DNA of 64,000 nucleotides from Leifsonia sp. SCN 70-46 (lineage in GTDB: Bacteria; Actinomycetota; Actinomycetes; Actinomycetales; Microbacteriaceae). The notes under the pieces are model-generated. The model saw nothing but the letters and a program-made list of their open reading frames with translations, searched no databases and was not told the origin of the DNA. Where the stretch lies: contig MEFY01000002.1 of the NCBI GenBank assembly GCA_001725325.1, forward strand, positions 1,429,559-1,493,558. Reading direction: 5' to 3'. Position numbers and translations under genes: made by a program. Shown in pieces: positions 8,901-18,231 of this stretch (the stretch's first letter is position 1; each line of letters starts with the position of its first letter).

Positions 8901-9176
8901 ATCGCGACGGTCACACCGTGGGCTGCGGGCGGCGTCACCGGATCGTATCTCGTCTTTGAGAGAGGGATGGTGATGTCGTCAGCCACGACGGGCACCTTCG
9001 CGGTGCTCAACGGCCCGATTCGAAATTTCTGGGGAAGTCAGGGCGGTTCTGTCGGTGTGCTGGGCTGGCCCACTGCCGACCAGCTGACGGTTCCGGAGGG
9101 TATTCAACAGCAGTTCCAAGGCGGCACCGTGGTGATCCCGACGACAGGCCCTGCCTATATCGTCCCTATCCCATAA
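5901..9176 (+). CDS. Secreted LGFP-repeat cell-surface protein with lysozyme-like N-terminal domain
   Basis: A 1091-residue exported protein. A signal peptide with an extended basic start (MGRHSRETKRRRL, then a hydrophobic stretch to VPAAQA) ends near residue 48. Residues ~50-280 form a Cys-containing domain whose KVILVTLQKEQGLIT and AMGMGCPD motifs recall lysozyme/transglycosylase folds, with Glu in KEQ as a candidate catalytic residue (inference). From ~290 to the end there are 15 LGFP-type units alternating between a YWSTGTNAxxLGxPT form and an NAWGAQGGSGGxLGWPxxDQ form. LGFP repeats are known from actinobacterial envelope proteins and are thought to bind cell-wall glycan. No LPXTG motif is seen. 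GGAGGGG precedes the ATG. Its place between a glycan flippase and sugar genes suggests a partner of the polysaccharide made here. Confidence 0.85.
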   Translation: MGRHSRETKRRRLATGLVMRRSASLITSVVTLSAALVAFQPVPAAQALSGSEFNPGFIISDELFYDGSAMTAAQIQAFLDNKIGSCQNDRCLNVASLPVTTRPVDYSSATGALVCSEISGGTMRPAELIYRTQVACGISAKVILVTLQKEQGLITSRAPSESALRAAMGMGCPDTAPCDSAFAGLATQIMTGTRQLKVYKAGKFSRQPGTHFIQYNPDSSCGGTNVEIRNYATAALYNYTPYQPNAASLANLGTTGDGCSSYGNRNFWAYYNNWFGPTTEPTCVTNPSRDITTYWSEQGGSAGALGVPVSPGIVSGAAGAVGFYANGSVYCTPRIGAVGVIGDSRTTFEALGGPSGALGAPLATRVPFSAGGLSGYVQEFQRGTMLSSATTGSHAVMHGAVRDAWGSRGGSAGILGWPVGDQEAVSGSVRQRFQHGVISVATGKAPIVLVGEIGALWSTGTNAAALGAPTSTESPLTAGGVTGSLQYFERGMVLSSTSTGTRAVLNGAVRNAWGAQGGSGGALGWPVGDQQATADGFRQEFQFGTIFASASGAGGTLLGDIATYWGAGTNATKLGYPTAAATAWTAGGVTGMLQYFEKGLVLSSSVTGTYAVLDGPIRNAWGASGGSGGSAGWPTGDQATVSGQLSQQFQRATLSASAGVSANISNYLATGSNAARLGASTGNATAWTAGGVSGALQYFSKGMVLSSATTGTFAVLNGPIRDAWGAQGGSGGTLGWPISDQTTVSGQLSQQFQRGVISISTGGAGGAIDTYMATGNNAALFGAATGAPQPWTAGGVTGTLQYFAQGMVLSSATTGTYGVLSGPMRTAWGAQGGSGGSLGWPTGDQTLVAGKLRQQFQNGVLTVSSSGAGSVLTGDIATYWSTGSNASLLGEPTGSATSWTSGGITGTLQNFARGVVLSSSTTGTFAVVDGPLRNAWGAQGGTGGALGWPVSDQTVVTGGIRQQFVGGSLTITDEGATILLSGAYYTYWSAGTNATALGAPIATVTPWAAGGVTGSYLVFERGMVMSSATTGTFAVLNGPIRNFWGSQGGSVGVLGWPTADQLTVPEGIQQQFQGGTVVIPTTGPAYIVPIP
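6780..9150 (+). repeat. Tandem LGFP-coding repeats
   Basis: Seven pairs plus one unit of about 50 codons each repeat in tandem. Phrases such as AGGVTGxLQYFxxGMVLSS and TGTFAVLNGPIRNAWG recur once per pair of units. The repeats are similar at DNA level, so copy number could change by recombination and short-read assembly could collapse them. Confidence 0.9.
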
Positions 9177-9332
9177 CAGCGGCGGAACCCTCGGCGCGGG
9201 TGGAAGAACGGGCTCGGTCAGTCTGCGGGCGCTAGCGTCGAACCCCCGGCACCCCCTGACGTTCTCAATTGAGTATCGTGAGTGTGGAGCGCCGCTACGG
9301 GTGATGCTCGAAAGAATCAACAGGAGAGCCGA

Positions 9333-11159
9333 ATGGTCAAGGCGCGCGCGCAGAACTACAACGTGCCGTCGCGAGTTGTTACTCCAGTTCTGACCGACGT
9401 CGCTGCCTGGGTGGTCGCGCTGTGCTTGGGAGTTTTCCTGAGCGCCGACTTCGACATCGCGTCGCCGAACTGGACGGCTGTGGTGCTGGTCGCACTGGCG
9501 GTCGCTGCGCTGCAGGTGGTCATCGGTTTGCTCGGGGGCCTGTATCGGGGCCGCTACCGCCTTGGCAGTCTCGACGAGATCTTCGCGATCCTGCTGCCTG
9601 TCGGCCTCATCGCCGTCGTGCTGGGAGTCCTCGTTGCAGCGTTTGGCGCCGATTGGGGCGTGCCGAGAAGCACAGTTCTCGTCGCGGGCCCCATCGCGCT
9701 CGCCTTCATCGGGGCGGGGCGCGTGATCACGCGCCTCCTTGCTGAGCGTCAGCGCTGGCATGCCAGCGAGAACGCGCGGCCCGCGCTGATCTACGGGGCG
9801 GGCGAGGCTGGTGTCGGGCTGGCAAGCCGCCTTCTTGCGGAGACTGGTTCTCCCTACTATCCCGTGGGGCTCATCGACGACAGCCCGCGCAAGCGGCATC
9901 TCAAGCACGGATCGATCGAAGTCATCGGCACGGGAGCAGATCTCGCAGAGTCAGTTGTCCGCACGGGTGCGGAAGCGATCATCATCGCCATCGGCCGCGC
10001 GGATGCCGCTCTGCTTCGACGGGTTTCAGACGCGGTCGACGGCCTGGCCGTTCAGATCAAGGTGCTGCCGCCGCTCGAGCAGATCCTTCACGGCGGGGCG
10101 CGCTATTGGGACCTCCGGGATATCTCGATCGAGGATCTCATCGGCCGCGCACCAATAGACACGGATCTCTCGTCGATCTCCGACTACGTGTCCGGAGCGC
10201 GGGTGCTCGTGACGGGCGCGGGCGGCTCGATCGGCTCGGAGCTCGCCGTCCAGCTCGCACGATTCGGCCCAAGCCAGCTCGTGCTTGTCGACCGCGACGA
10301 GTCTGGGCTCCAGCAGACTCAAATTGACATTGACGGGAATGGGCTACTCACCTCCGAAGGGATAGTCCTCGCGGACATTCGCGACCCCGCGAAGCTGCAG
10401 GAGGTGTTCGAGCTCGTGCGCCCGGAGGTTGTCTTCCATGCCGCCGCGCTCAAGCACCTCACCCTTCTTGAACGATTTCCCGAGGAGGCATGGAAGACGA
10501 ACGTGCTGGGCACGCTCAACGTCCTGCGCGCTGCCCGATCGGTGGGGACCACGACATTCGTCAACGTCTCGACCGACAAGGCAGCGAATCCAACGAGCGC
10601 CCTCGGTCACTCAAAGCGGGCCGCAGAGAGGCTGACCTCTTGGTTCGCCAAGGACCTCGGCCTGCGGTACGTCTCCGTGCGTTTCGGCAACGTCATCGGC
10701 AGTCGGGGCTCTATGCTGCCGACGTTCATCCGGCTGATCTCGACCGGAGGGCCGCTCACGGTGACCCATCCGGAGGCGACTCGCTACTTCATGACGATCC
10801 GCGAAGCCTGCCAGCTGGTGATCCAGGCGGGAGCGATCGCGCGCGGCGGCGAGGTGCTCATCCTCGACATGGGTGAGCCGGTGCGTATACAAGACATTGC
10901 TCGCCGGATGATCGCAATGTCTGGCAAAGACATTGACATTGTCTATACCGGCCTCCGGCCCGGTGAGAAGCTGCACGAGGAACTCGTCGGCGAGGGCGAA
11001 GCAGACGAACGTCCTCTCCATCCCCTCATTTCCCACGCCGCCGTCGACCCTCTCCACCCGGACGAGCTCGACCGCGCGGCGTGGCTCGCGGCGCTCGGGC
11101 AGCGTCCCGCGGACATTGACGTGGCGGCAGTGACCGATATCGCGAAAGGGCGGAGCTGA
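9333..11159 (+). CDS. Membrane-bound UDP-GlcNAc 4,6-dehydratase (PglF/WbpM/CapD family)
   Basis: A 608-residue membrane enzyme predicted to convert UDP-GlcNAc to UDP-4-keto-6-deoxy-GlcNAc, the first step to bacillosamine-type sugars. About four N-terminal helices (to residue ~120) are followed by a CoA-binding-like Rossmann domain (LIYGAGEAGVGLASRLL). The catalytic SDR domain begins with VTGAGGSIGSELAVQL near residue 295. The active-site region STDKAANPTSALGHSKRAAE has the Lys of this family but no classical Tyr, as is usual for PglF/WbpM-type enzymes. The ATG at 9333 has GGAG six bases upstream; the ORF-track start at 9282 has none. It is followed after 1 nt by the aminotransferase, an operon-like arrangement. 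Confidence 0.9.
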   Translation: MVKARAQNYNVPSRVVTPVLTDVAAWVVALCLGVFLSADFDIASPNWTAVVLVALAVAALQVVIGLLGGLYRGRYRLGSLDEIFAILLPVGLIAVVLGVLVAAFGADWGVPRSTVLVAGPIALAFIGAGRVITRLLAERQRWHASENARPALIYGAGEAGVGLASRLLAETGSPYYPVGLIDDSPRKRHLKHGSIEVIGTGADLAESVVRTGAEAIIIAIGRADAALLRRVSDAVDGLAVQIKVLPPLEQILHGGARYWDLRDISIEDLIGRAPIDTDLSSISDYVSGARVLVTGAGGSIGSELAVQLARFGPSQLVLVDRDESGLQQTQIDIDGNGLLTSEGIVLADIRDPAKLQEVFELVRPEVVFHAAALKHLTLLERFPEEAWKTNVLGTLNVLRAARSVGTTTFVNVSTDKAANPTSALGHSKRAAERLTSWFAKDLGLRYVSVRFGNVIGSRGSMLPTFIRLISTGGPLTVTHPEATRYFMTIREACQLVIQAGAIARGGEVLILDMGEPVRIQDIARRMIAMSGKDIDIVYTGLRPGEKLHEELVGEGEADERPLHPLISHAAVDPLHPDELDRAAWLAALGQRPADIDVAAVTDIAKGRS

Positions 11160-11160
11160 A

Positions 11161-12294
11161 ATGCGAATCTATATGTCCCCGCCAGATGTCGGTGAGCTTG
11201 AAGAGCAGTACGTGGTGGCAGCACTCCGCTCAGGGTGGGTTGCTCCGCTCGGCCCGGAGGTCGACGCCTTTGAGGCTGAGCTTGCCGAGCGGGTCGCGGT
11301 GAAGCACGGCGTCGCGCTGAGCTCTGGCACTGCAGGACTACACCTCGGCCTGCTGGCGTTGGGCGTTGGCCCGGGGGATGTTGTCGTCACGAGCACGATG
11401 ACCTTCGCCGCGACCGCGAATGCCATCGTCTACACGGGCGCGGAGCCGTACTTCGTCGATGTGGACCTCGCGACCGGAAACATGTCGCCCGAGCTTCTCG
11501 AGCAGGCTCTGGTGCGACTTGGTGCAGCAGGTGAGTCGGTCGCGGCGGTAGTCCCCGTGGATCTTCTCGGGAAAGCGGTCGACTACACGGCGATCGAGGA
11601 GATCGCTGCTCGTCATGGGGTTCCGGTTCTGGCAGATGCGGCGGAGTCTCTCGGCGCGACGCACCGGGGGCGCGCTGCGGGAAGCTTCGGACGTGCGTCG
11701 GTGCTGTCGTTCAACGGCAACAAGATCATGACGACATCGGGGGGCGGCATGCTCCTGACCGACGATTCCGACCTCGCCAGCCGTGTCCGTTACCTCGCAA
11801 CCCAAGCGCGGCAGCCCGCAATACACTTCGAGCACACCGACATCGGCTACAACTACCGCCTCAGCAATCTGCTCGCGGCGCTGGGCCGAGCGCAGCTCTC
11901 ACGTCTTGACGCGATGATGGCGCGACGCCGAGACCTTCGCGAACTATACAAGGCTCGCTTCGCCGAGGTCCCCGGAGTAACAGTGTTCGGGGCCGACGGC
12001 GACGCGGAGGACAACGTCTGGCTCTCGTCTGTGCTCGTCGACGAATCGGTCACAGGGTGGTCGCCCTCTGAGCTCAGCGCGACGCTGATCGCTGCCGACA
12101 TCGAGTCGCGCCCGTTGTGGAAGCCGATGCACCTTCAGCCGGTCTTCGCAGGCGCGCGCGGGGAGATCACGGGAACGTCGGAACAGTTGTTCCGCACAGG
12201 CCTCACACTGCCGAGTGGCTCGTCGCTGGGCGAGCCAGAGCGAGAGCGCGTCTTCGCAGTGATCGACGATTTCCTGGCAACGAGGATGCGGTGA
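11161..12294 (+). CDS. DegT/DnrJ/EryC1/StrS aminotransferase (PglE-like)
   Basis: A 377-residue PLP-dependent sugar aminotransferase, predicted to aminate the 4-keto product of the upstream dehydratase. It shows HGVALSSGTAGLHLGLLALG for cofactor phosphate binding, VLADAAESLGATHRG, and SFNGNKIMTTSGGGM with the Schiff-base Lys near residue 184. Length is normal for the family. The final TGA overlaps the next gene's GTG. The order dehydratase, aminotransferase, acetyltransferase is the PglF-PglE-PglD order for UDP-N,N'-diacetylbacillosamine. Amination at C4 rather than C3 is inferred from that context. Confidence 0.88.
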   Translation: MRIYMSPPDVGELEEQYVVAALRSGWVAPLGPEVDAFEAELAERVAVKHGVALSSGTAGLHLGLLALGVGPGDVVVTSTMTFAATANAIVYTGAEPYFVDVDLATGNMSPELLEQALVRLGAAGESVAAVVPVDLLGKAVDYTAIEEIAARHGVPVLADAAESLGATHRGRAAGSFGRASVLSFNGNKIMTTSGGGMLLTDDSDLASRVRYLATQARQPAIHFEHTDIGYNYRLSNLLAALGRAQLSRLDAMMARRRDLRELYKARFAEVPGVTVFGADGDAEDNVWLSSVLVDESVTGWSPSELSATLIAADIESRPLWKPMHLQPVFAGARGEITGTSEQLFRTGLTLPSGSSLGEPERERVFAVIDDFLATRMR

Positions 12295-12965
12295 GCTCTG
12301 GCGGCATCGAGGTTGTGGTTGTCGGCGCCGGTGGGTTCGGGCGGGAGACGCTCGATGTGATCGCGTCGCACAACCGTGCTCGTCCCGAAGAGCACATCGT
12401 GGTGCGCGGTGTCGTGGATGACGAACCCAGCAGCCTCAACCTCGAGCGGCTCGGTGCGCTTGGCCACCGCTGGCTCGGACCTCTCGACGACCAGCTCCTC
12501 GCCGATCCGGGCCACTTCATCCTCGCCGTCGGGAACCCCGCGGTGAGAGCCGCGCTCGACAGCCGGTTCGTTGCGGCGGGATGGAGCGCGCAGACGGTGG
12601 TCCATCCGGCTGCTGTGCTCGGCACGGTTCGCGAGATTGGGGCGGGGAGCGTGATCTGTGCCGGTGTACAGCTCTCGACCAACACGGTCCTCGGCCGACA
12701 CGTCCACCTCAATCCGTCCGCCGTTATCGGTCATGACTCGGAACTCTCGGACTTCGTCTCTGTGAACCCCGGCGCCATCGTGTCTGGTGAGGTCAGAGTG
12801 CTTGAGCGCGCACTCATCGGTGCGGGTGCTGTTATCAGGCAGGGCCTGACGGTGGGAGCGAGCGCGACAGTCGGGGCGAGCGCGTGCGTGACCCGGGACG
12901 TTCCAGCGGGCGAGGTTGTGATCGGTGTGCCCGCCAGACCCATGCGGACGTTCGACGTTGAGTGA
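12291..12965 (+). CDS. Sugar N-acetyltransferase, left-handed beta-helix (PglD/NeuD family)
   Basis: A 224-residue two-domain acyltransferase predicted to N-acetylate the 4-amino sugar with acetyl-CoA. The N-terminal Rossmann-like lobe (IEVVVVGAGGFGRETLDVI) binds the UDP-sugar in PglD. The C-terminal hexapeptide repeats begin near VVHPAAVLGTVREIGAGSVI and contain NPSAVIGHDSELSDFV, where PglD has its catalytic His. The start is GTG 12291, overlapping the upstream stop as GTGA; the track's start at 12117 lies inside the previous gene in another frame. Acetyl could be replaced by another acyl group. Confidence 0.87.
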   Translation: MSSGGIEVVVVGAGGFGRETLDVIASHNRARPEEHIVVRGVVDDEPSSLNLERLGALGHRWLGPLDDQLLADPGHFILAVGNPAVRAALDSRFVAAGWSAQTVVHPAAVLGTVREIGAGSVICAGVQLSTNTVLGRHVHLNPSAVIGHDSELSDFVSVNPGAIVSGEVRVLERALIGAGAVIRQGLTVGASATVGASACVTRDVPAGEVVIGVPARPMRTFDVE

Positions 12966-14253
12966 CAGCGACGCAGCAGTCGTACGATCCGCTGTGGTGG
13001 TCTTCACCTCTGCCTATCCGTACGGTCATGGCGAGGAATTCCTAGACGGCGAGATTCCCTATCTGCTCACAGAGTTCGACCGCGTCATCGTTGTACCCAC
13101 TCTGCAGTTGCGAGGTCAGCTGCCGACTCGCCGGGTGCTGGACGGCGTGGAGGTGGTCGCACCGGAGACACGTGGTCGCCGTGGACTCATCGAGCTAGCT
13201 GCGCTATGCGCACGCCACCCGCTCACTGCCGCGAGGCTCCTGGCGAGGACGATCCGGGGCGCGGCTGATCTCAGCGCCCTGCGCGACGACCTGCAGTTCG
13301 ACCTTCTCTCGACGTGGGTCGCCCTGCGTGTCCGCAGGCGACTCGGCGCCCTTCTGGAGGAGGTGCCTGAGGTCGTCTTCTACGGGTTCTGGTTGGGGGA
13401 GCCCGCCAGAGTTGCGCTTGAGACGCGAAGGCTCCTGCGTCGTCCTCTGTCACCTGCGGTCGCGCGCGCGAACGGTTTCGACCTCTTCGCCGAGCGCAGT
13501 TCTCGCGGGTACCTTCCTCAGCGACCTCTCATCCTCAGCGGTGTAGATCGCGTGTACGCCGCGTCGGAACCCGCGCAAGCCTATCTGCAGGCCCGCTATC
13601 CGGAGTTCAGCGAGAAGTACCGCGTCGCGCGCATCGGCACCACGGCCCCCATCGGGGCGGGAAACAGCCGACGGCTTCCGGTGCATGTTGTGTCGTGTTG
13701 CTACATCTCGCCGGTCAAGCGTGTCCCGATGCTGGTCGATGGCCTCGCCGAACTGCAGCGGCACGGCGTCGAATTACGCTGGAGCCATATTGGCTGGGGT
13801 GCCGAGGACTACGTGTCCGAGGTGATCGCTTACGCCCGAGAGCGCCTCGAGCCAGGGACGTTCGAGTTTCTCGGTCACATGGAGTCCGACGAAGTACGGC
13901 GTTGGTACGCAGCGAATCCGGCAACCTTCTTCTCGCAGATGTCCGAGTCCGAGGGAGGCCTCGCGGCATCTATTCAGGAGGCGCTCGCGCAAGGCTTGCC
14001 CGTCATCGTCACGAGTGTCGGGGGTGTCGCTGTGCTCGCCGACGCTGAACAGCAGATGTTTGACGGGCTTCTCGCCGCAGACCACACGCCGACGGAGTTC
14101 GCGGAACGCGCCGAGCTCCTGCTCGCAGTCGACGATTCGACCTACCGGTCGTACGCGGCCGCCGCGATGGAGTACTGGCAACAGAACTGCTCCGCAGAAG
14201 TGCGGGCGGGCGGCTTCGCTGCAGGCCTCCGGGAGCTCAGTCGACGGCAGTGA
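12958..14253 (+). CDS. GT4-type glycosyltransferase
   Basis: A GT-B glycosyltransferase of about 431 residues. The N terminus VVVFTSAYPYGHGEEFLDGEIPYL and the C-terminal VSCCYISPVKRVPMLVDGLAEL, HMESDEVRRWYAANP and ESEGGLAASIQEALAQGLPVI give a clear acceptor lobe and donor lobe with the E-x7-E-like segment. The start is uncertain: TTG 12958 overlaps the acetyltransferase by 8 nt, while GTG codons at 12994 and 12997 lie just before the first beta strand; none has a good ribosome binding site. It ends directly against the convergent oxidoreductase. The sugar transferred is not determinable. Confidence 0.8.
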   Translation: MSDSDAAVVRSAVVVFTSAYPYGHGEEFLDGEIPYLLTEFDRVIVVPTLQLRGQLPTRRVLDGVEVVAPETRGRRGLIELAALCARHPLTAARLLARTIRGAADLSALRDDLQFDLLSTWVALRVRRRLGALLEEVPEVVFYGFWLGEPARVALETRRLLRRPLSPAVARANGFDLFAERSSRGYLPQRPLILSGVDRVYAASEPAQAYLQARYPEFSEKYRVARIGTTAPIGAGNSRRLPVHVVSCCYISPVKRVPMLVDGLAELQRHGVELRWSHIGWGAEDYVSEVIAYARERLEPGTFEFLGHMESDEVRRWYAANPATFFSQMSESEGGLAASIQEALAQGLPVIVTSVGGVAVLADAEQQMFDGLLAADHTPTEFAERAELLLAVDDSTYRSYAAAAMEYWQQNCSAEVRAGGFAAGLRELSRRQ

Positions 14254-15233
14254 TCAAGCGTCGATGCGCGAGGTTCGTCCGTCTTCGACGAGCTGCTCGG
14301 CAATCTCGACAACACGGGTGCCCTCGGCGAAGGTGACGATGCCCTTGGCTTCGCCGGCGAGCACAGAGTCGCGAAAGGCTTCGTGCTCGGCGAGCAGGGG
14401 CTCCTTGCGATCGAGAGCGTAGCGGGTGACGTCGCCCTCGGAGACGCCGCGGAACTCTCCCGGGTCCCAGGAGACCTCGATGCGGCCGTTCTCATAGAAG
14501 GTGAGGTCGCCGGTGAGGGTGTCGGCGACGAGCACACCCTTCTCCCCGGTGATTGTCGTGGTGCGCTCTTTGAAGGGCGTCAGCCAGTTGACGACGTGCG
14601 AGGTGATGGTGCCGCCCGAGAGGGTGCCGACAGCCGTGACCATGTCTTCGTGGGCGCGGCCGCTGCGGTGGGCAGTGCGGGCGTTGACGGAGACGAACTC
14701 TTGCTGGGCGACCCAAGCGGTGAGGTCGATATCGTGCGTGGCGAGGTCTTTGATGACGCCGACATCCGCGATGCGCCCGGGGAAGGGGCCCTGGCGACGC
14801 GTGGCGATCTGGTAGATCTCGCCGAGTTGGCCGTCTTCGATGCGCTTGCGCGCGGCCTGCAGTGCGGGGTTGTAGCGCTCGATGTGGCCGACGCCGCCCA
14901 CGAGGCCTCTGCTTTCGTAGAGGTCGCGCAGGGCGATGGCATCCTCAGCGGTTGAGGCGACCGGCTTTTCCACGAGAGCGTGGATGCCCGCCTCGGCCAA
15001 CTTCTTGCCCATCTCGAGGTGGTAGATGGTCGGGGCAGCAACTACGGCGTAGCTGATGCCAAGGTCGATCAGTTCGTCGAGATCGTGAATGACCGGCGCA
15101 TCGAACACATGATCCGGGGTGTTGGGCGCGGGGTCGAAAACGCCGACGAAGTCGACGCCCTCGAGGCTGGCGAGCACACGGGCGTGGTTGCGCCCCATGA
15201 CGCCCAGGCCCAGAAGTCCTGCGCGCAGCGCCA

Positions 15234-15234
<1 letters not shown>
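14254..15234 (-). CDS. Gfo/Idh/MocA-family sugar 3-dehydrogenase (WbpB/WlbA-like)
   Basis: A 326-residue NAD(P)-dependent oxidoreductase, predicted to oxidise C3 of a UDP-HexNAc uronate. MALRAGLLGLGVMGRNHARVL is the cofactor fold, and ALVEKPVAST contains the conserved EKP Lys. GGVGHIERYNPAL and KDLATHDIDL match the active-site region of WlbA-type enzymes. The ATG at 15234 overlaps the preceding aminotransferase stop (TAATG), so the two are likely coupled. The order acetyltransferase-aminotransferase-oxidoreductase on this strand is the WbpD-WbpE-WbpB set. Codon usage looks intermediate between the soft block to the left and the GC-rich genes to the right. Confidence 0.87.
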
Positions 15235-16306
<1,072 letters not shown>

Positions 16307-16310
<4 letters not shown>

Positions 16311-16909
16311 TCGTGCACCTCAATCAGTTCGTCGTCGCCGACCTGGCGGTAGCGAGCTCCGGTCGCCGGGCAGAGCCATTCTCCCGGCGTGGTGGTGTCT
16401 GCGGTGAGCGGGTGGCCGGCCGTGCCGACCCAGCCCACTCGGCGCGCGGGGCTTCCGACCACGAGCGCGAAATCGGGGACGTCCTTGACGACGACGGAGC
16501 CGGAGCCCACGAGGGCCCACCGGCCGATCACGACGGGGGCGACACACGTCGCGCTCGCGCCGATCGAGGCGCCCTCGCGGATGTCGACGCCCACGGGCTC
16601 CCAGTCGTGCGCGGACTTCGGCGAGCCGTCGGCGTTGATGGCGCGTGGGAAGTGGTCGTTCGTGAGCACGACCGCGGGGCCGATGAAGACGCCGCGCGCG
16701 AGCTTCGCGGGCTCGTACACGAGCGCGTAGTTCTGGATCTTGCAGTTGTCGCCGACCTCGACGCCCGTGCCGATGTACGCACCGCGGCCGACTATGACGT
16801 TCTCGCCCAGCGACGCGCTCTCGCGCACCTGCGCGTAGTGCCAGACCCGGGCGCTCTCGGCGATGGTCGCGCTGTCGGCGACGTCCGCCGTGGCGTGCAC
16901 GTTGCCCAT
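16307..16909 (-). CDS. Sugar 3-N-acetyltransferase, hexapeptide repeat (WbpD/WlbB-like)
   Basis: A 200-residue left-handed beta-helix acetyltransferase predicted to acetylate the 3-amino group, giving UDP-2,3-diacetamido-2,3-dideoxy-glucuronate. Motifs DSATIAESARVWHYAQVRE, CKIQNYALVYEPAKL and VVLTNDHFPRAINADG are typical of WbpD/WlbB. The ATG at 16909 is chosen over the track's TTG at 16924 because GGAGAG lies just upstream of it. First gene of a three-gene leftward operon. A C-terminal extension of about 30 residues (CPATGARYRQVGDDELIEV) is beyond the helix. Confidence 0.88.
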
Positions 16910-16983
16910 GATGGTTCTCTCCAAGGGGTGAGGCGACAGGCGGACGAGTATCGATCCTACCCGTTCGGGATAGGGTGGGCGCC

Positions 16984-18231
16984 ATGCAGCAGGGGCTCGC
17001 GAGGCGCATCGTCGGGTTCGCCGGGCTCCCGTTCCTCTCGCTCATCACGCCCTTCCTCTTCCTTCCGGTGCTCGCGCGCGTCGCGGGCGCCGACGCGTGG
17101 CTCGCGATCGCCGTCGGCCAGTCGAGCGGCGGCTTCCTCGCCCTCGTCGTCGCGCTCGGCTACAACACAGTGGGGCCGCCCCTCGTCGCCGTCGCCGCCG
17201 ACTTCGACCGCCCGCGGCTGCTCGCCAGGAGCCTGAAGGCGCGCGTCGTGCTGTGGGTGCCGAGCGCCGCGGTCGCGATCGTCGTGGCGGCGGTCGTGGC
17301 GCCCTCGAGCCACCGCCTCGAGGCCGCCCTCATGGCGCTCGCCCTCACCCTCACGGGCCTCTCGTCGGCGTGGTACATGATCGGCCTCGGGCGCGCGAGC
17401 GCGATAGCCCTCTACGAGATCGCGCCGCGCATCGTCGCCACGATCGCCGCCGCGGTGATCGTGCTCGCGGGCGGACCCGTCGTCTGGTACCCGCTCCTGC
17501 TCATCGTCGCCCTCGTGGTCGGGGTCGTGGCCTATGCGGCGCGCACGCTCCGGGGCGCCGACCTCGCGCGCGGCGGCTGGACGGACGTGCGGGGGGTGCT
17601 GCGCGCGAACCGCTCGGCCGTCGCGATCGAGCTCGCGGGCGGCGCGTACAACTCGCTCGCCGTGACGTTCGTGGGCGCGTCGGCATCCGCCGCGCAGGCC
17701 GCGTCGTACGTCTCGGGCGACAAGCTCTACCGCATGGGGCAGTACTCGGTGTCAGCCCTCGGCAACGCCCTGCAGGGGTGGGTCGTCGAGCACGGCTCCG
17801 CCGAGTTCGGCAGGCGCGCGCGCCGGTCGTTCGTGCTGCACCTCGCCCTCGGCCTCCTCGGCCTCGCGGCGTTCGCGCTGCTCGGGCCGTGGCTCTCCGG
17901 CCTTTTGTTCGGCGAGCACGTGGCCATCGACGAGGCGACAGCCCTCGGCCTCGGGGCCGCCACGGTCGGCATCGCCCTCGGCACGGCGCTCGGCCGCATC
18001 ATCCTCATCGGCATGGGCGCGCGCCGCGCGTTCCTCGCCAGCGTCGTGCTCGCGGCGTGCGTGGGCGTGCCCGCGATCCTCGTGCTGTCGTCGCTCTTCG
18101 GCGCCGCGGGCGGCGCGTGGGGCCTCGCGGCCGGAGAGCTCGTGTCGGTGACCGCGCAGGCCGTCTCGGTGCTCGTGCTGCGGCGCCGCGCGGGCGGGCT
18201 CGTCGTCGACGTGGGCCGCGACGGCGCCTAG
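16984..18231 (+). CDS. Wzx-like polysaccharide flippase (MOP superfamily membrane protein)
   Basis: A 415-residue integral membrane protein with about 12 hydrophobic segments. The start MQQGLARRIVGFAGLPFLSL and the mid-protein ELAGGAYNSLAVTFVGASAS fit oligosaccharide flippases that move undecaprenyl-linked repeat units outward. GGGTGG lies upstream of the ATG at 16984; a GTG at 16975 is possible. It is divergent from the WbpD-like operon across 74 bp and convergent with the Wzy-like gene, sharing a CTAG stop. With the ABC flippase at 4033 it makes two export candidates in one locus. Confidence 0.75.
   Translation: MQQGLARRIVGFAGLPFLSLITPFLFLPVLARVAGADAWLAIAVGQSSGGFLALVVALGYNTVGPPLVAVAADFDRPRLLARSLKARVVLWVPSAAVAIVVAAVVAPSSHRLEAALMALALTLTGLSSAWYMIGLGRASAIALYEIAPRIVATIAAAVIVLAGGPVVWYPLLLIVALVVGVVAYAARTLRGADLARGGWTDVRGVLRANRSAVAIELAGGAYNSLAVTFVGASASAAQAASYVSGDKLYRMGQYSVSALGNALQGWVVEHGSAEFGRRARRSFVLHLALGLLGLAAFALLGPWLSGLLFGEHVAIDEATALGLGAATVGIALGTALGRIILIGMGARRAFLASVVLAACVGVPAILVLSSLFGAAGGAWGLAAGELVSVTAQAVSVLVLRRRAGGLVVDVGRDGA

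Noticed and set aside
6780-9150. Repeats considered as a CRISPR array
   Set aside because: Units are about 150 bp, coding in one frame and lack unique spacers; they encode LGFP domains.
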